From Trichopria drosophilae (taxonomy: Eukaryota; Arthropoda; Insecta; Hymenoptera; Diapriidae): a DNA stretch of 64,000 nucleotides. Position 1 is the first letter of the stretch. Each line of letters starts with the position of its first letter. A program made the translations under genes and the position numbers. Below the pieces are notes generated by a model. That model made no database searches. It saw nothing but the letters and a program-made list of their open reading frames with translations, and had not been told where the DNA came from. The stretch spans positions 200,306,001-200,370,000 of the forward strand of contig CM059582.1 in the NCBI GenBank assembly GCA_030407085.1, in the 5' to 3' direction. This document shows positions 38,845 to 49,812 of this stretch, piece by piece.

Positions 38845-38915
38845 TTAGGTTAGGTTAGGTTAAGTTAGATTAGGATAGGTTAGGTTAGGTTAGGTTAGGT
38901 TAGGTTAGGCTAGGG
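38845..38915 (+). repeat. Interstitial telomeric repeat (TTAGG)n
   Basis: About fourteen TTAGG pentamers with a few variants (TTAAG, TTAGA, ATAGG). They point in the direction opposite to the array at 36548, so the two arrays face outward. Confidence 0.9.
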
Positions 38916-39099
38916 ATTCCCAAAAAATATCCATGATTTTTGTTTATTTTGGGTTATAATCATTCCTTAAATTATGTTACTTTTTAAATACTTTTTTTGT
39001 TAAATGTCTTCAGGATTTCTCTTATATGCTTTATATTAAATTAAACCACATCTCACAGATATCAATTTACAATTTCTACGAGTACTTAAATAACATAAA

Positions 39100-39975
39100 T
39101 GAAACCAATCTAAATACCCAGAAACCGGACTACCCTTTTCCGAAGTTTGTCAATGAACTGAATCCAAAACTGGCTGCAGAATTATTCCATCACGTCAGGA
39201 TTTTGATATATTCTAACCTGAAAGTGCAAAAAACACTGCTTTTGCTCATATTCAGTAAGTTTTTGTGGCGGAACAAAATTTTGGCTCGCACTTTGGCAAG
39301 AACTAGAATAAAGCGTTATTCATCAACTTAAAAATGCTTTGTTTAGTTGTTTCGTACGTTTTTTGTTTTCAATAAGTTATCGCAGTTTTTGCCAACACAC
39401 AATTATGATTATCGTTTTTGGCACTTTTAGGTTAGGATAACTCAAAATTTTGACTCCATGGAGTAATTGTATGGCCAGATTTTGATTCAGCACGTCGAAA
39501 ATCGTTGGAAAAATATACTCAGGTTTCAGATGAATGCATTTTAATCTGGTTTTCGCGAAATTGCGAAGAAACATTTATTCCGACACAAAAATTTTCTGAA
39601 AAAGGGCAAAACTGTGTGTTTTGCACTTTTAGGTTAGGATATTTCACTATCTTGACGTAATAGAACAATTTTTAGCAAGACTGTCGGTCTCAGTTCGTTA
39701 GTTCTTTTTATGTGATTAGACATTTACTTATATATATATATAAAAATTATAATTGTTCTTTAACAAAAACTTCGATAATTCGATTAAAAAAAACGTATCA
39801 GAATGACTAAAAATGCAATTTAAAGCTAACAAATAGCACCTTAATATTGTTCATGCCAAAATGCAAATAATAATTTTGTTCTGTTACAAAAACTTACTGA
39901 ACATGATTAAAAACCGTGATTTTTGCATTTTTAGGTTAGGATATCTCAAAATCTTGACGTGATATAAATTTTGGG
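39100..39975. repeat. Palindromic dispersed repeat, family B
   Basis: A plus-oriented unit (39110-39390) contains CAGAAACCGGACTACCCTTT, CACGTCAGGATTTTGATATA, TCTAACCTGAAAGTGCAAAA and a TTTTTGTGGCGGAACAAAAT segment. It is followed by minus-oriented pieces of the same unit at 39408-39560, 39620-39665 and 39790-39970 (GCACTTTTAGGTTAGGATA). The cluster at 57135-58060 and fragments at 59335-59475 are the same family. Frames inside are artefacts. The layout suggests repeated insertion or fold-back rearrangement of a non-autonomous element. Confidence 0.65.
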
Positions 39976-41383
39976 ATTTAAATTCCTAGATCTAAATTTT
40001 GGTAGCCTATGTAATTATAAAAATATGATTTTAATTTTATTCTTGAAAATTTTCGATTCATTCGTAATTTATTTTGGAGAAATGTTTGTAAATTTCAACA
40101 AATGAATGTAGTTTCTGTACTGTGTGTCTGGTTTAGGTTAGGAATTGATGTTATCGATTGTTCCGCTTTAGTAGCCACTTGTGCACTATTGAAACCTTGT
40201 TAAGTAGTAACGGACGAGTTCAGAGGGGCACGCATTATATCAAGTGATAGCAGACAATATTGGTCAGCCTTTTGAAAGGAGGATGACAACGAGTATATGG
40301 GAAATTGTCCCCTTAAATTATTTGTACGGGGCCAATTCCAACTCGAAAAATGTGAATTTAAAAAGAAATGTATTGTGTTGTAAATCTGAAATATTGCTAA
40401 AATCAGAATATAAATGTCTGCTCTATAAAATGCAAAATTAGATAGAAATTAATGTATTCCTCCATGATACTTTTAAGGGTACTTATAACAAAATCTTGAT
40501 TAAATACAATTCACTATTGTAAGAGATTGTTTTTTATTATACAATTATGAAAAAAATAACAAAATGATTTCAAGTAATATATAATGTAATCACGCTTAGA
40601 GATGGAGAGGACGTGACATCGTAACTTCTATCATAACTTATTGAAAATTAGTATCGTTAGTATAGTATAAGAATAAAGATCCTAAAATGTTTTATGCAGT
40701 GTATTGTAGTGTTTTGTTGTATTTTCTCTTCTTAGATATTTCAAATTACCAGTATTTGATGTGTAATCAAACAAATCTCCATCTCCAGCAGCTGATGTTA
40801 GGTTAAGAATAAAAGTTGGAGCCCAATGACACGAACGTCCTTGATGTTGATTTCAAGGGCATTTAGAGATTTTAAGCAATGGAGACACTCCTATTTTTGG
40901 CTCTGAAGCCAGTTAGAGTTATATTCACATCTGAAATAGTATTTCAGATTCGGTTCAGTATCCTTTATTAAGTGAAGGTCAAATGTTAGAAAATAAAATA
41001 CCTAAAAGTTATTTTTGATAGAATTGCCAGAGAGCTCCGACATCCTATCACTGTAACGAATAAAATAGTAATTGGAATAGACACCAAAAAGCAGAATACA
41101 TCATACGAATTTACGAAAGAATTAAAAAAAGGAAAATCAGGGGTTTTGAACATTTCAAGTTTATAAATAAGATTTTTTCGAGTTTTGTCCTTATGTTTAT
41201 TAAAAAACAGAAACTAATGAAATAAGCATTTACTAATAATAAGACGTTATTTTGTACTAAACTACCAAAGAGATTGAAATCTATTAGCATGTTGATTGTT
41301 TACTATGTAAATGCAAAGATGGTACATGTCTGACCCATTAGGCAGTGTACTACTTAGGATGCGTTCGACTCAATTTAGAAATA
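39976..41383. other. AT-rich stretch without visible gene
   Basis: No feature supported. A single AGGTTAGGA word at 40136 recalls family B. Confidence 0.45.
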
Positions 41384-41389
41384 TTTATT
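41384..41389 (-). terminator. Poly(A) signal AATAAA (minus strand)
   Basis: TTTATT on the plus strand reads AATAAA on the minus strand, 295 bp past the stop of the terminal exon at 41684. It is a plausible cleavage signal for that transcript, but in AT-rich DNA the hexamer is common. Confidence 0.4.
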
Positions 41390-41683
41390 ACTAGATAGAT
41401 TTTTGAAGTATGGAAACGTTATTTTCAAATCTTCTACTGTCTTTACGTCCACGTCGACAACAAAAAATATCAGAAATTTGTTGGAGAATGAAAAAAAAGT
41501 GTAAAGAGCTCATCTGCGTGATCCGCATGAAGTTCTTTGAAAAAAGTTGGGAAAGCCTCTTTCACGTTACATCCTACACTTTATCGATCTTCTCCATCAT
41601 TTCACAAACGACAAATGCTCTTCATGGTAGTCGAGAGGCGTTGTCGCCTAGTTTTTAAAGGGAGCTGAACCCAAATAAACGTT

Positions 41684-41912
41684 CTATCGGACGTTAGTTT
41701 GCTGGGACATGTTGACCCGCATTCCTCTTTTGGTACTAGAGTCCTGTCTACAGCTGGGGTTGGTTTCTCTATACCCAGGTGGTTCCTCTCCTAGCACCAT
41801 TTTACTCGGAAAGGGTGGAGAAGCTCGTTGTGATACCCTCATGTCGCTCACTTCCTTCACCGTTATACCCGTAACATCAATCGTCCCAACATCCCTGAAC
41901 TGGATGTAACGT
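41684..41912 (-). CDS. Terminal coding exon of an unrecognised gene
   Basis: Reading leftward from a 3' splice site at 41913-41914, 75 codons including the stop stay open to TAG at 41684-41686. The peptide starts RYIQFRDVGTIDVTG, continues through SQRASPPFPSK and GEEPPGYRETNPSC, and ends MSQQTNVR. It is hydrophilic, Pro/Ser/Thr/Arg-rich, without a membrane segment, and resembles a disordered C-terminal tail. The composition is near 50 percent GC, far from the AT-rich neighbours. One base (A at 41912) belongs to a codon begun in the previous exon, which I could not locate. The opposite strand is also open (41709-41909) but lacks splice signals. I do not recognise the protein family. Confidence 0.6.
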
Positions 41913-41935
41913 CTGAAAATATTAGCAGTCGAATA
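41913..41935 (-). other. 3' splice site and branch point
   Basis: On the minus strand the sequence reads GACTGCTAATATTTTCAG directly before the exon. CTAAT is a consensus branch point and TTTTCAG a consensus insect acceptor. The short branch-to-acceptor distance is normal for insects. Confidence 0.6.
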
Positions 41936-42060
41936 TATAACGAGATTTCTATGGAAAATCGAAGATTTTATAGAAAAAATATAAAAATTTCGGAAATATA
42001 TTGGTGGCGATTATTTTATTTTACATCTTTATTAATAATATTGTAATTTTTATACTGCTT

Positions 42061-42660
42061 TATTACATAGGACCAACCAAAATTTGTTTCGAGATCTCTT
42101 GAATCAGGAATAGTAGATCTTATAGATTTTTGGCTGCTTAAAACGAATCTGTTATTCGATTTGACCCATCACGTCAGGATTTTTAGATATCCGATCCGAA
42201 AAATATCCAAAAATATACTTTTTGGCAATTTAAGGTTAGGATATGTGAAAAATCTGATACGATGAGTTAACTTGGACAAAGAATTCGTTTTCAGCGATTA
42301 AAAATCTATAAGATTCTCCACTGATGATTTAAGTTGTGTAAAAACCTTCAGATAATAATTACACAGGACCACAAAACAATTTTTTAAGGGAGATAACTTG
42401 AATCAGAGGTACTGGATCTTATAGATTTTTAGTCACTGAAAATAATTTAGCTGTCCAATTTGACCCGTGACGTCAGATATTTCACATATCCTAACCTTAA
42501 ATTGCCAAAAAGTATATTTTTGAATATTTTTCAGATCAGATATCTTAAAATCCTGACGTGATGGGCTAAATCGAATAACGGATTTGGCCAAAAATCTATA
42601 AGATTCATTATTTCTGATTCAAGTGATATCGAAACAAATTTTTGTTGTGGTCCTGAGTTA
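42061..42660. repeat. Two adjacent palindromic units, about 300 bp each
   Basis: Unit one (about 42069-42367) and unit two (about 42363-42658) each start with AGGACCA and GAATCAG...ATCTTATAGATTTTT, and end with the reverse complement. CACGTCAGGATTTT and AAGGTTAGGATATGTGAAA lie towards the centre. The two units are also direct repeats of each other. The central words are shared with family B at 39100 and 57135, so this is a related inverted-repeat element in tandem. Confidence 0.7.
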
Positions 42661-42899
42661 TCAATCTTACGAGAATTTTAGAATACTTTTTTAAATTATG
42701 AAACATTTTAAGTAAATCACAGAATCCTCCCTGAAAGATCATTATGAAATAAGGTATATTCACCACAAATTCTGTTGTAAAGTCCACTAGTATAAGTGAT
42801 TTAATGAAACCGTCGAAACTGAGAAAATTGAGTATGGTACCTAGTTGATTAGTGCGAGTACTTAATAATAAATTAGAACATTTTACGTAGGAATATATA

Positions 42900-43200
42900 A
42901 AAAATAGGAGGGGCGGGGGGTACAGAATACAGTAGAGTCACGGTATATTTACCCACTTCGTTTCTTGCCTCCCCCTTTCGTCTGGTTCTATTTACCAAAA
43001 GAATGGGAGCGCCACTTCTCCCACTCCCCTCGTCGGGTTATGTTCGTGAAGTCGCAGCAGACCCTTCTCAGGCCCCATCTCGCAAGGGTGGGGGAAAAAG
43101 AGAGCGGAGAAAGGTGAATATAACGAAACGGAACAGGCAAATCTAATGGGGCGTAAATAAAACGAGAAGAAAATATACTGGGTCTATATATGTAAGAAAA
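42900..43200. other. GC-richer patch with C/G-runs
   Basis: GGAGGGGCGGGGGGTACAG and CCTCCCCCTTTCGTC are unusual here. An 83-bp minus-strand interval (42996-43078) has a pyrimidine tract, an AG and a GTAAAT, but joining it to the exon at 41912 in its only fully open frames gives a stop or the wrong phase. It is therefore not called as an exon. Confidence 0.3.
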
Positions 43201-44504
43201 TGAAGAAACTAAAATAGATATAAATAAATAATATATTAGATTATAAATCATACTTTAGATATGATATTAGTAAACATAATTTGTCATAGCATTTCAATTT
43301 ACTTTTTTATTTTCTCCAACATTTTTAAATTTCTTTCTCGCGGTCTTAGACAAATTACGATGTATATCTTTTCTTTAATGAGAAATGGTTATTAATTAAT
43401 TAGTAAGTTGAATTGTTAAATGCATAAAACTCTGAAAATGTATATTCAACTATCGACAAATAAAAGAGAAATAAATATTTTGTCATGTTTATAACGACAC
43501 AGTTAATTCAACTATTTTACTTTATAATTGCATATTTTACTTAAACATAAAAATAGTTATTTCTTAGCACTATATTTTTATAAATAAATAATCGATTGTC
43601 GTATACACTAAACAAGTTGTTGAACAAATTATTTGAAACTATCGGAACACGGGAGTTTTTCAATTTAGAATTTATTTTTGTTTGTCATTGCTTCCTAATC
43701 CTATCACCCAAAAATGTAATAATGAAAAAAAGAAATAACAATATTACAAACATGAATGTTATAACCAAAACTATACGTATGCGATATTAAATTACATTTT
43801 GAAAACAAAGCAATAACCTACATTTTTTGTTTATTTAGTTCCTGAAATTTCCACTTACGTTCATCCAATTTTCACTATTGGATTTTTATACGAAGAACAA
43901 AAGCACACATATATGCAAACAATGCTTGTGCGTTATATCAGAAACTACCGGTTTATCTTTGTAAGAAGATATACTTGAGAATTACTTGTTGAACTTGTGA
44001 AATTCAATATTTGAGTCAACTGCGCTGCTTAATTAAATTGAAGACATTTAGTTTGGTTTCTCGGATATGTGCTATTTGTTTAGTTATTTCGAAAATACTG
44101 TATATCCGTTGTTATCTTTCATTTATTTAATAAAAAAACAGAATTTTATGAAGATTTAACAGAGTTTTAAACCCATAGTACATTCTTGCAATTAATGATT
44201 ACACTGGACAATCAATTTACCGGGTTTAGTTGACTATTTTCTCAATTGTAATAGTTTTGGTTGGAAATTTAAGATGTAACAAAAACAAAACCAATTAGGA
44301 AAGGACGTACTTATGCCTTGGCTTATTTTGAGACCACGTAAAATGTAATAATTTTAAAACTTTTTTTTACAGTGTGTAAACAAATAATTCAAGTGAAAAC
44401 AAATCAAGTGAAAAATAATTTCTTCTTTGTGGATCATCAAGATACAACTAGCGATATGCGTTTTTTATCAGCATTTTGTATTTTGAATCCCGTTCAATTA
44501 TTTG
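43201..44504. other. AT-rich stretch without visible gene
   Basis: Only short frames, nothing recognised. Confidence 0.5.
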
Positions 44505-44690
44505 TTACAAGCAGGGATAAAATATTTATTTGTATTAAGAAACCATTATAAAGGATTTCCTAAAAAACATGAAACAATTTTATCGAGAATTAACAAAGAA
44601 CTTTCGAAAATAAATAAGTTTTATTTATTTTTAAAAATTGTCAATCAATTTTTGACGAATTTCTCTGCAGTTTTTAATTTGAATTTTTTG
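44505..44690 (+). repeat. Family A repeat fragment
   Basis: GGATTTCCTAAAAAACATG, CTTTCGAAAATAAATAAGTT and flanking words align with 45770-45880 and, in part, with 8830-8950. It is a partial, diverged copy. Confidence 0.45.
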
Positions 44691-45659
44691 AAATAGTTCA
44701 CGTCCATATCGACTTTAGAACCCTCTTAAATATATATACTCGTAGACCAAATTTACATAGAAATTAATTTCAATTGTGTGTCTCATTGTCTTCTAATTAT
44801 TCCGTTTTTTAATGGTAACTATTTCAGATTTAAGTGCAAGCTTAATTGTGAATTTATTGATATGTGAGGATTTTGTTACAGAAATGGGGCATTGTGAACC
44901 GATAATGAAAATGGGTCACCCTCTTAATTTTTGCACGTAGAACTGAGTTCTGCGCGATTATTGTTCTTATTTTTCGAAACGCGTTTTGAAACTTGATGAC
45001 TTATTACATTTTTCTGTGTCTTTGTTTGTGCTTTTAACTAATCGCATAAGATGACAATATAAAACGTCGGAACATCAGACGGATTATATAAAAAAGGTTT
45101 GCACTTTTTTAACCTTTAACTGAGATCAACAATAAATTCAACCACTCTACAATTAATACACGAAGTATTAAATTCACTGGTGTTTAGGAAATAGTTCCTG
45201 TTATTTATAAAAATATTTTATTCGTTTTATACTTATATTCTTCTGTCATATATTTGGGTTGTTTTGTGTTATTTTCGAGTATTTGATAAACATTCTTGAA
45301 TTTTTATGAGGATAGTCGTTTAAAAAGTCAAATAAAAAAATTGATAAAAATTCATGATATAATTTTCTTCAGTCGTTTGCAGTTTATTGTATAAAATATA
45401 AAATTTAAACTATTTTTTTTCGGATAACAATTTTATTGTTCACACAAAAGGGTTGAAATTACGGTTAATTTAAGAAACAAAAGTAAATAAAATAAAATAA
45501 AATTAAATTAAATTAAATTCTTGTTCCATAAAATTTCATCGGTTAAAAGAAGAAAAAGAAGAAAACGTGTGACGTCACATTTTTCGATTTTATATTCAAT
45601 TAAAAGACCACATCATAAATTTCCGATCATGGGATTTAGGCAGATTTTTCATCCGAAAG
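44691..45659. other. AT-rich stretch, short AAATTAAATT microsatellite
   Basis: Tandem AATAAAATAAA / AAATTAAATTA units occupy about 45484-45519. Nothing else was recognised. Confidence 0.5.
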
Positions 45660-46970
45660 GACTACGGCCTTAAGGGGGATCTAAAGGGGTCCATCCGTAG
45701 GGTAGAATGTTTCACTAAAATCGTAAATGAATGATGGCTAATTAAAATTTTCAAAATTTGGACTGTATAAAGGCAATTCTAATTACTATAAACGGTTTTC
45801 TGGAAAATACCAAAGACATAAATTATGAACTGAAAGAATTTTCGAAAATAAATAAATATCATTTACGGTATTTTTTTCTCCCAAGTTGTAATCTTCTAAT
45901 GTTAAGTCTTTTAATGAATTCCAAATTCTCCTCGTGTGTTTGTGAATATTAAATGTGTGAGAAGTGAGTGTGTATTATTCGAAAACTAAAAAATGTGAAT
46001 CGATTTCCTTATTTCGTGGATTTTGAAATCGAATGACTCTTGAAGTATAATAAAATATGAAAAATAAAAAATCGACGATCTACGTGGGGACGCACATAAA
46101 CACAGAGAAGCAGAAAGTGCTACTAACTTTGGGAAATGTGGATTCTAGTCCTGTCTCTGTGTGGGATCTAGTAGAGAAGTTCTCATTCAGTTCGTGAATT
46201 TCAGTCTCAAAGTTTCTTCAATTCTGATTCTCAATATTTCAAAGGATTTGGACGATGACGCGAGAATTCCCAAGGAAGCTACTTGGATTAATGGCAAATG
46301 GCACCATCGTCTCCTATGTGGCCAATCGTTCGAATTCATACTGCCACCAAAATTCTTTGAAGAAAGAATGTGATGATCTATGCATCGCGTGAAAAAAATT
46401 CATTTTCTCTTTCTTTTCATGACGAGAAACTCGTAAATTTGGACATTTCTGTTCGTTGTAAATCTCTCAAGTGTCTCACATGTATTATTGTTATGCTAAA
46501 TATAAGATTCTTACTATTACAGTAGTTCCATTCGTCGGGGATGGGGGTAATAAGAAATTTCATATTTTATTAAGAATAAGAGAATATTTTTTTTATAGTG
46601 AATCTTATTTTTGAAATTAATGTTTTTTTACGTTCAATTAAAGACCCAAACAGCACAATCTGCCCCGGGATGTCCTGGGGAGCTCCTGATGACGACCAAT
46701 GATGGTCTTGTGCTGTTTGGGGAATGGCAAACAACTTCATTACGAATTGAAGGAGAACTATTAGAGATAGGTAATTTTTATTTATTTCCAATAACTCTCA
46801 GTCAGTTTCTACTTAACTTCTTTGACATTTTGTAAGAGTCCGTATATCGAAAGTAGAAGTACCTTTGCAGAGCACGAATTTGAAAAATTGATTCAAACAT
46901 TTGTAATTTACGTTTTTTTTAGTAAATTCTTACCTTATACACGGAGAACTTTAGAACCTCTTATGTTATT
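45660..46970. repeat. Family A repeat halves around a unique core
   Basis: The left half (45660-45880) holds AAGGGGGATCTAAAGGGGTCC, TTTCACTAAAATCGTAAATG and ACCAAAGACATAAATTATG. The right half (46740-46970) holds the reverse-complement counterparts, for example AACTTCTTTGACATTTTGT, CAGAGCACGAATTTGAAAAA and TTCTTACCTTATAC. About 850 bp lies between the halves, including a frame at 46161-46373 without motif, and the 77-bp element at 46645. This may be one large palindromic element opened by insertions. Confidence 0.45.
46645..46721. mobile_element. 77-bp miniature element, TIR CCCAAACAGCACAA
   Basis: CCCAAACAGCACAA (46645-46658) and TTGTGCTGTTTGGG (46708-46721) are perfect 14-bp inverted termini. 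The 49-bp core holds GGGATGTCCTGGGGA and GACGACCA, degenerate GGACGTCC-like words. GA flanks both ends, a possible 2-bp target duplication. It is far too short to encode anything. Confidence 0.6.
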
Positions 46971-48100
46971 TAATTTTCTTATTTTTAGAACGAAAAATAC
47001 TTTGATAAATATTGTTTTCTTTTTTATTTATATGAACTGTTTGTTCATCAATCGTTTTTATTTTTATATATGTGTAAAAATGTAATTTTATAACAATAGA
47101 ATGAATTCTGAAGAGTACAGAATTGATATGCTGAAACGTCGTTAGTTGTTTTTATTAAGTCAATGTTCAAACACTCGTTACAACAAAGAAAAACACACTA
47201 GAACCTTTCACAAGAATATTTAAATGAGAAAAATTGTATTCTATAGGAATACACAATAATGTCAAATAATATATAAACTAGTTAAATAACCTAACATTAT
47301 CAATTATTCCGAATTATAAATTTCTCTTATTTAAAACAGTCCCCAGTATCTTCTTTTCTATGTGGCATGATGACATTAGTGAGTTTTTACTTTTACCAGC
47401 AAGAACAAAGCATATAACTTTTTTAATTTATGAAGTGAACTCGGAGGAAAGAGTTATTTTATGTTTTTACTGACATAAAGAAGCAAACTTCCCATCCCAA
47501 CGGTGTAATAATGAACATTTACCTCTCTTATCTGCTGGAAATATAAAAGTTACTATAATTTTAAAAGTTTTATTTATGCTACTGTATCTTAAAATGTAGA
47601 AAACATTTGGAGAGTGTATAAAGCAGAAATGTCAATTCTTCCTTTGTGAAAATTCTTTCTTTTAAATATTACATATAATTCTGTACATTTACAAACAAAA
47701 AATGCGATTTTTTGGTGTTTTCCTGTAAATAGTTCGTAATCTGCAAACTTTAAAATAATATCGCATTAATCTGCCGGTGAGTGAGTATAGAAATGTTTGT
47801 TTCAAAAAATTCAGATAGTAAAAAGAAAGTAAAAGATTATTAGGTTCTTCGAGAAAATATTGCCATGCAACTTGGTTCAAGAGTCGTACTAAGCAGATAT
47901 TAATCCGAAAAAAACATCATTATTAAGGAAAATTTTTTCACTTTTAGAGTATATCCATATATGGTTAATATGTGTACTACGACTATATAACACACCACTT
48001 TTAAACTTACGATATTTCATAATAGAAATTCAAAATACGACTTTTCAACGTACAATCATTTTAAAACAAACATTTCATCACACGGACTATAATGCGATCA
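46971..48100. other. AT-rich stretch without visible gene
   Basis: Nothing supported beyond chance frames. Confidence 0.5.
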
Positions 48101-48472
48101 CAACATGGTTTGAGTGGGGGCTCATTTGAAAGGTATTTTCGAGATGAAATCAGATCACTGGTCATAGAGGGCGCTGCGATCATTTTTCGCAGAGATTTTT
48201 GACTTTTTCAGATCTTAGACGTACTAACGTTTGAAAAAATGAAAATTTCGAAGTCGCCGAATCGTGTAATTCAATATTCTTAAAAAACTTAAAAAACTTA
48301 AAATCGTGTAAAACAATATTCTTAAACGGGTGTCAACCCGTTTCTGAACGTTACATTGAAAAGCTCTTTTACTTGTATCTCTCCGAAAAATGATCGCAGC
48401 GCCCTCTATGACCAGTGATCTGAATTCGTCTCGAAAATACCTTTCAAATGAGCCCCCACTCAAACCATGTTG
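48101..48472. repeat. Inverted repeat with 96-bp arms
   Basis: CAACATGGTTTGAGTGGGGG at 48101 is mirrored by the reverse complement ending at 48472, with arms 48101-48196 and 48377-48472 nearly identical, including TCATAGAGGGCGCTGCGATC. The 180-bp loop contains short AAAAACTTAAAAAACTTAAA repeats. It is probably the core of a MITE whose right end continues to about 48650. Confidence 0.75.
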
Positions 48473-48479
48473 CCATTTA

Positions 48480-48655
48480 AGATTTTTGGCCCCTCTCGTG
48501 CCCCCCGCCCCCCTTGAGGTTGGGGGGCCGAAACCCCCTCTCAAAAGATTGCTTGTTTGAAAAATCGAATCACGTATTTCGGCGATTTTTGAAATTTTTA
48601 TTCTTTCGAAAGTTATTCAACCGTCCCGGGACTTTTCGTACACCCTGTATATTAT
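48480..48655. mobile_element. Probable right end of a DNA element
   Basis: A GCCCCCC/GGGGGGC hairpin (48508-48529) is followed by GATTTTTGAAATTTTTATTC and then CGGGACTTTTCGTACACCCT with GTATA. CACCCTGTATA-type ends are common in insect DNA transposons. A matching left terminus was not found. Confidence 0.35.
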
Positions 48656-48677
48656 ACACGCAAAATAAAACAAAAAT

Positions 48678-48836
48678 CTAACCTAACCTAACGTAACCTA
48701 ACCTAACCTAACCTAACCTAATGCGACCAAACTTACCCTAACCTAACCTAACATAACCTAATCTGACTTAACATAACCAAACCTAATATTATCTAACCTA
48801 ACCTAACCATATAACCTACTCTAACCTAACTTAATC
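48678..48836 (-). repeat. Degenerate (CCTAA)n telomeric-type repeat
   Basis: Many CCTAA pentamers are interrupted by variants (ACGTAACC, ACATAACC, TCTGACTTAACA). This array is older than the two at 36.5 and 38.8 kb. It starts about 20 bp after the CACCCTGTATA element end. Confidence 0.85.
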
Positions 48837-49149
48837 TATTTTGTGCAAATGTTTAATATATTATGTTGAAATGGTCATTTGTTGAAAAATGTTATGATGA
48901 ATGTTTGTATGTTGACATGTTTATGATGAAGTTATCTTGTGGTGAGAACATACTTGTGTTGAAAAGTTATGTGTTGAATAGTTGCGTCACCGATATTATG
49001 GTCATTTTTTCATGGAAAATTATCTTAGCCTGTTGATAACATAAAAGAGAAGACTGTAAATAAAAGACAATAAATTCGAACTGTCAACTGCAATACTTCA
49101 TAGAAATTCGTTCTAAAGCTGTGCAGTTCACGCAATTTCAGTAGTGTGA

Positions 49150-49475
49150 AATGAGAAAAATGATTTCGGTTGCTGATACACTTTCAGGAATGCCTTTTTA
49201 CGAGAATATCCATTTTCTTCTGGATACAGAAGAGGTGGAGCTGTGGTTTCAATGCGAATCTGTTCTGAGACGTGCTTCGAGTTTTTCCTCTTCAAGATTT
49301 TTCACTTATTCTCCACCTCACGAGCTTCCTCCAAGTCCTCGTTCATGAGCTCTTGGTATGTCATTCATTTATCCTTTGCTCCTGGGTTATTTCCGACAAA
49401 CTCATTCCTATTATTCTCCGTTCGTTTTTCACACGGTGCATTATCCTCTCTTATCCTCTCGAAGTTTGAATAACT
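49150..49475 (-). other. Possible decayed coding sequence
   Basis: On the minus strand two short open runs are adjacent in different frames: one ends NEFVGNNPGAKDK before a stop, the next reads MTYQELMNEDLEEAREVENK before a stop. The acidic helix-like text recalls C-terminal regions of pogo/Tigger-type transposases, but no catalytic residue is present and the similarity is only impressionistic. Plus-strand frames here (49151-49348 and overlapping) are equally unproven. Confidence 0.2.
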
Positions 49476-49812
49476 GAAAGGAGAGATTATAAATCAAAAC
49501 AGTGAAATTGTTTACTATTTACTTTGCAAAATGTTTTTTGGATTTTCAATTGTGGACACTTGAAAATATTTATAAATAATAAGTTAATAAAACTTATGGT
49601 TATTTAATATTGTACAAAAGAACTAAAGGTTTCAGACCACTCAATAGAGATTGATTTTTTACGTTATATTTACTAATAACAATATTAGCAGGGATATCTA
49701 TCAGCAACGAAATTCGATTTCATAAAAACCTGAGACTTTACATATATTTGTTTGATTCAGTAAAATGGTCATTTTACGCCTCGTTTTCAGCGTAAAATTA
49801 CTAATGTATTAA

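Noticed and set aside
42996..43078. Possible minus-strand exon with pyrimidine tract, AG and GTAAAT donor
   Set aside because: Joined to the acceptor at 41912 its ATG frame creates a TGA and the other open frame has the wrong phase.
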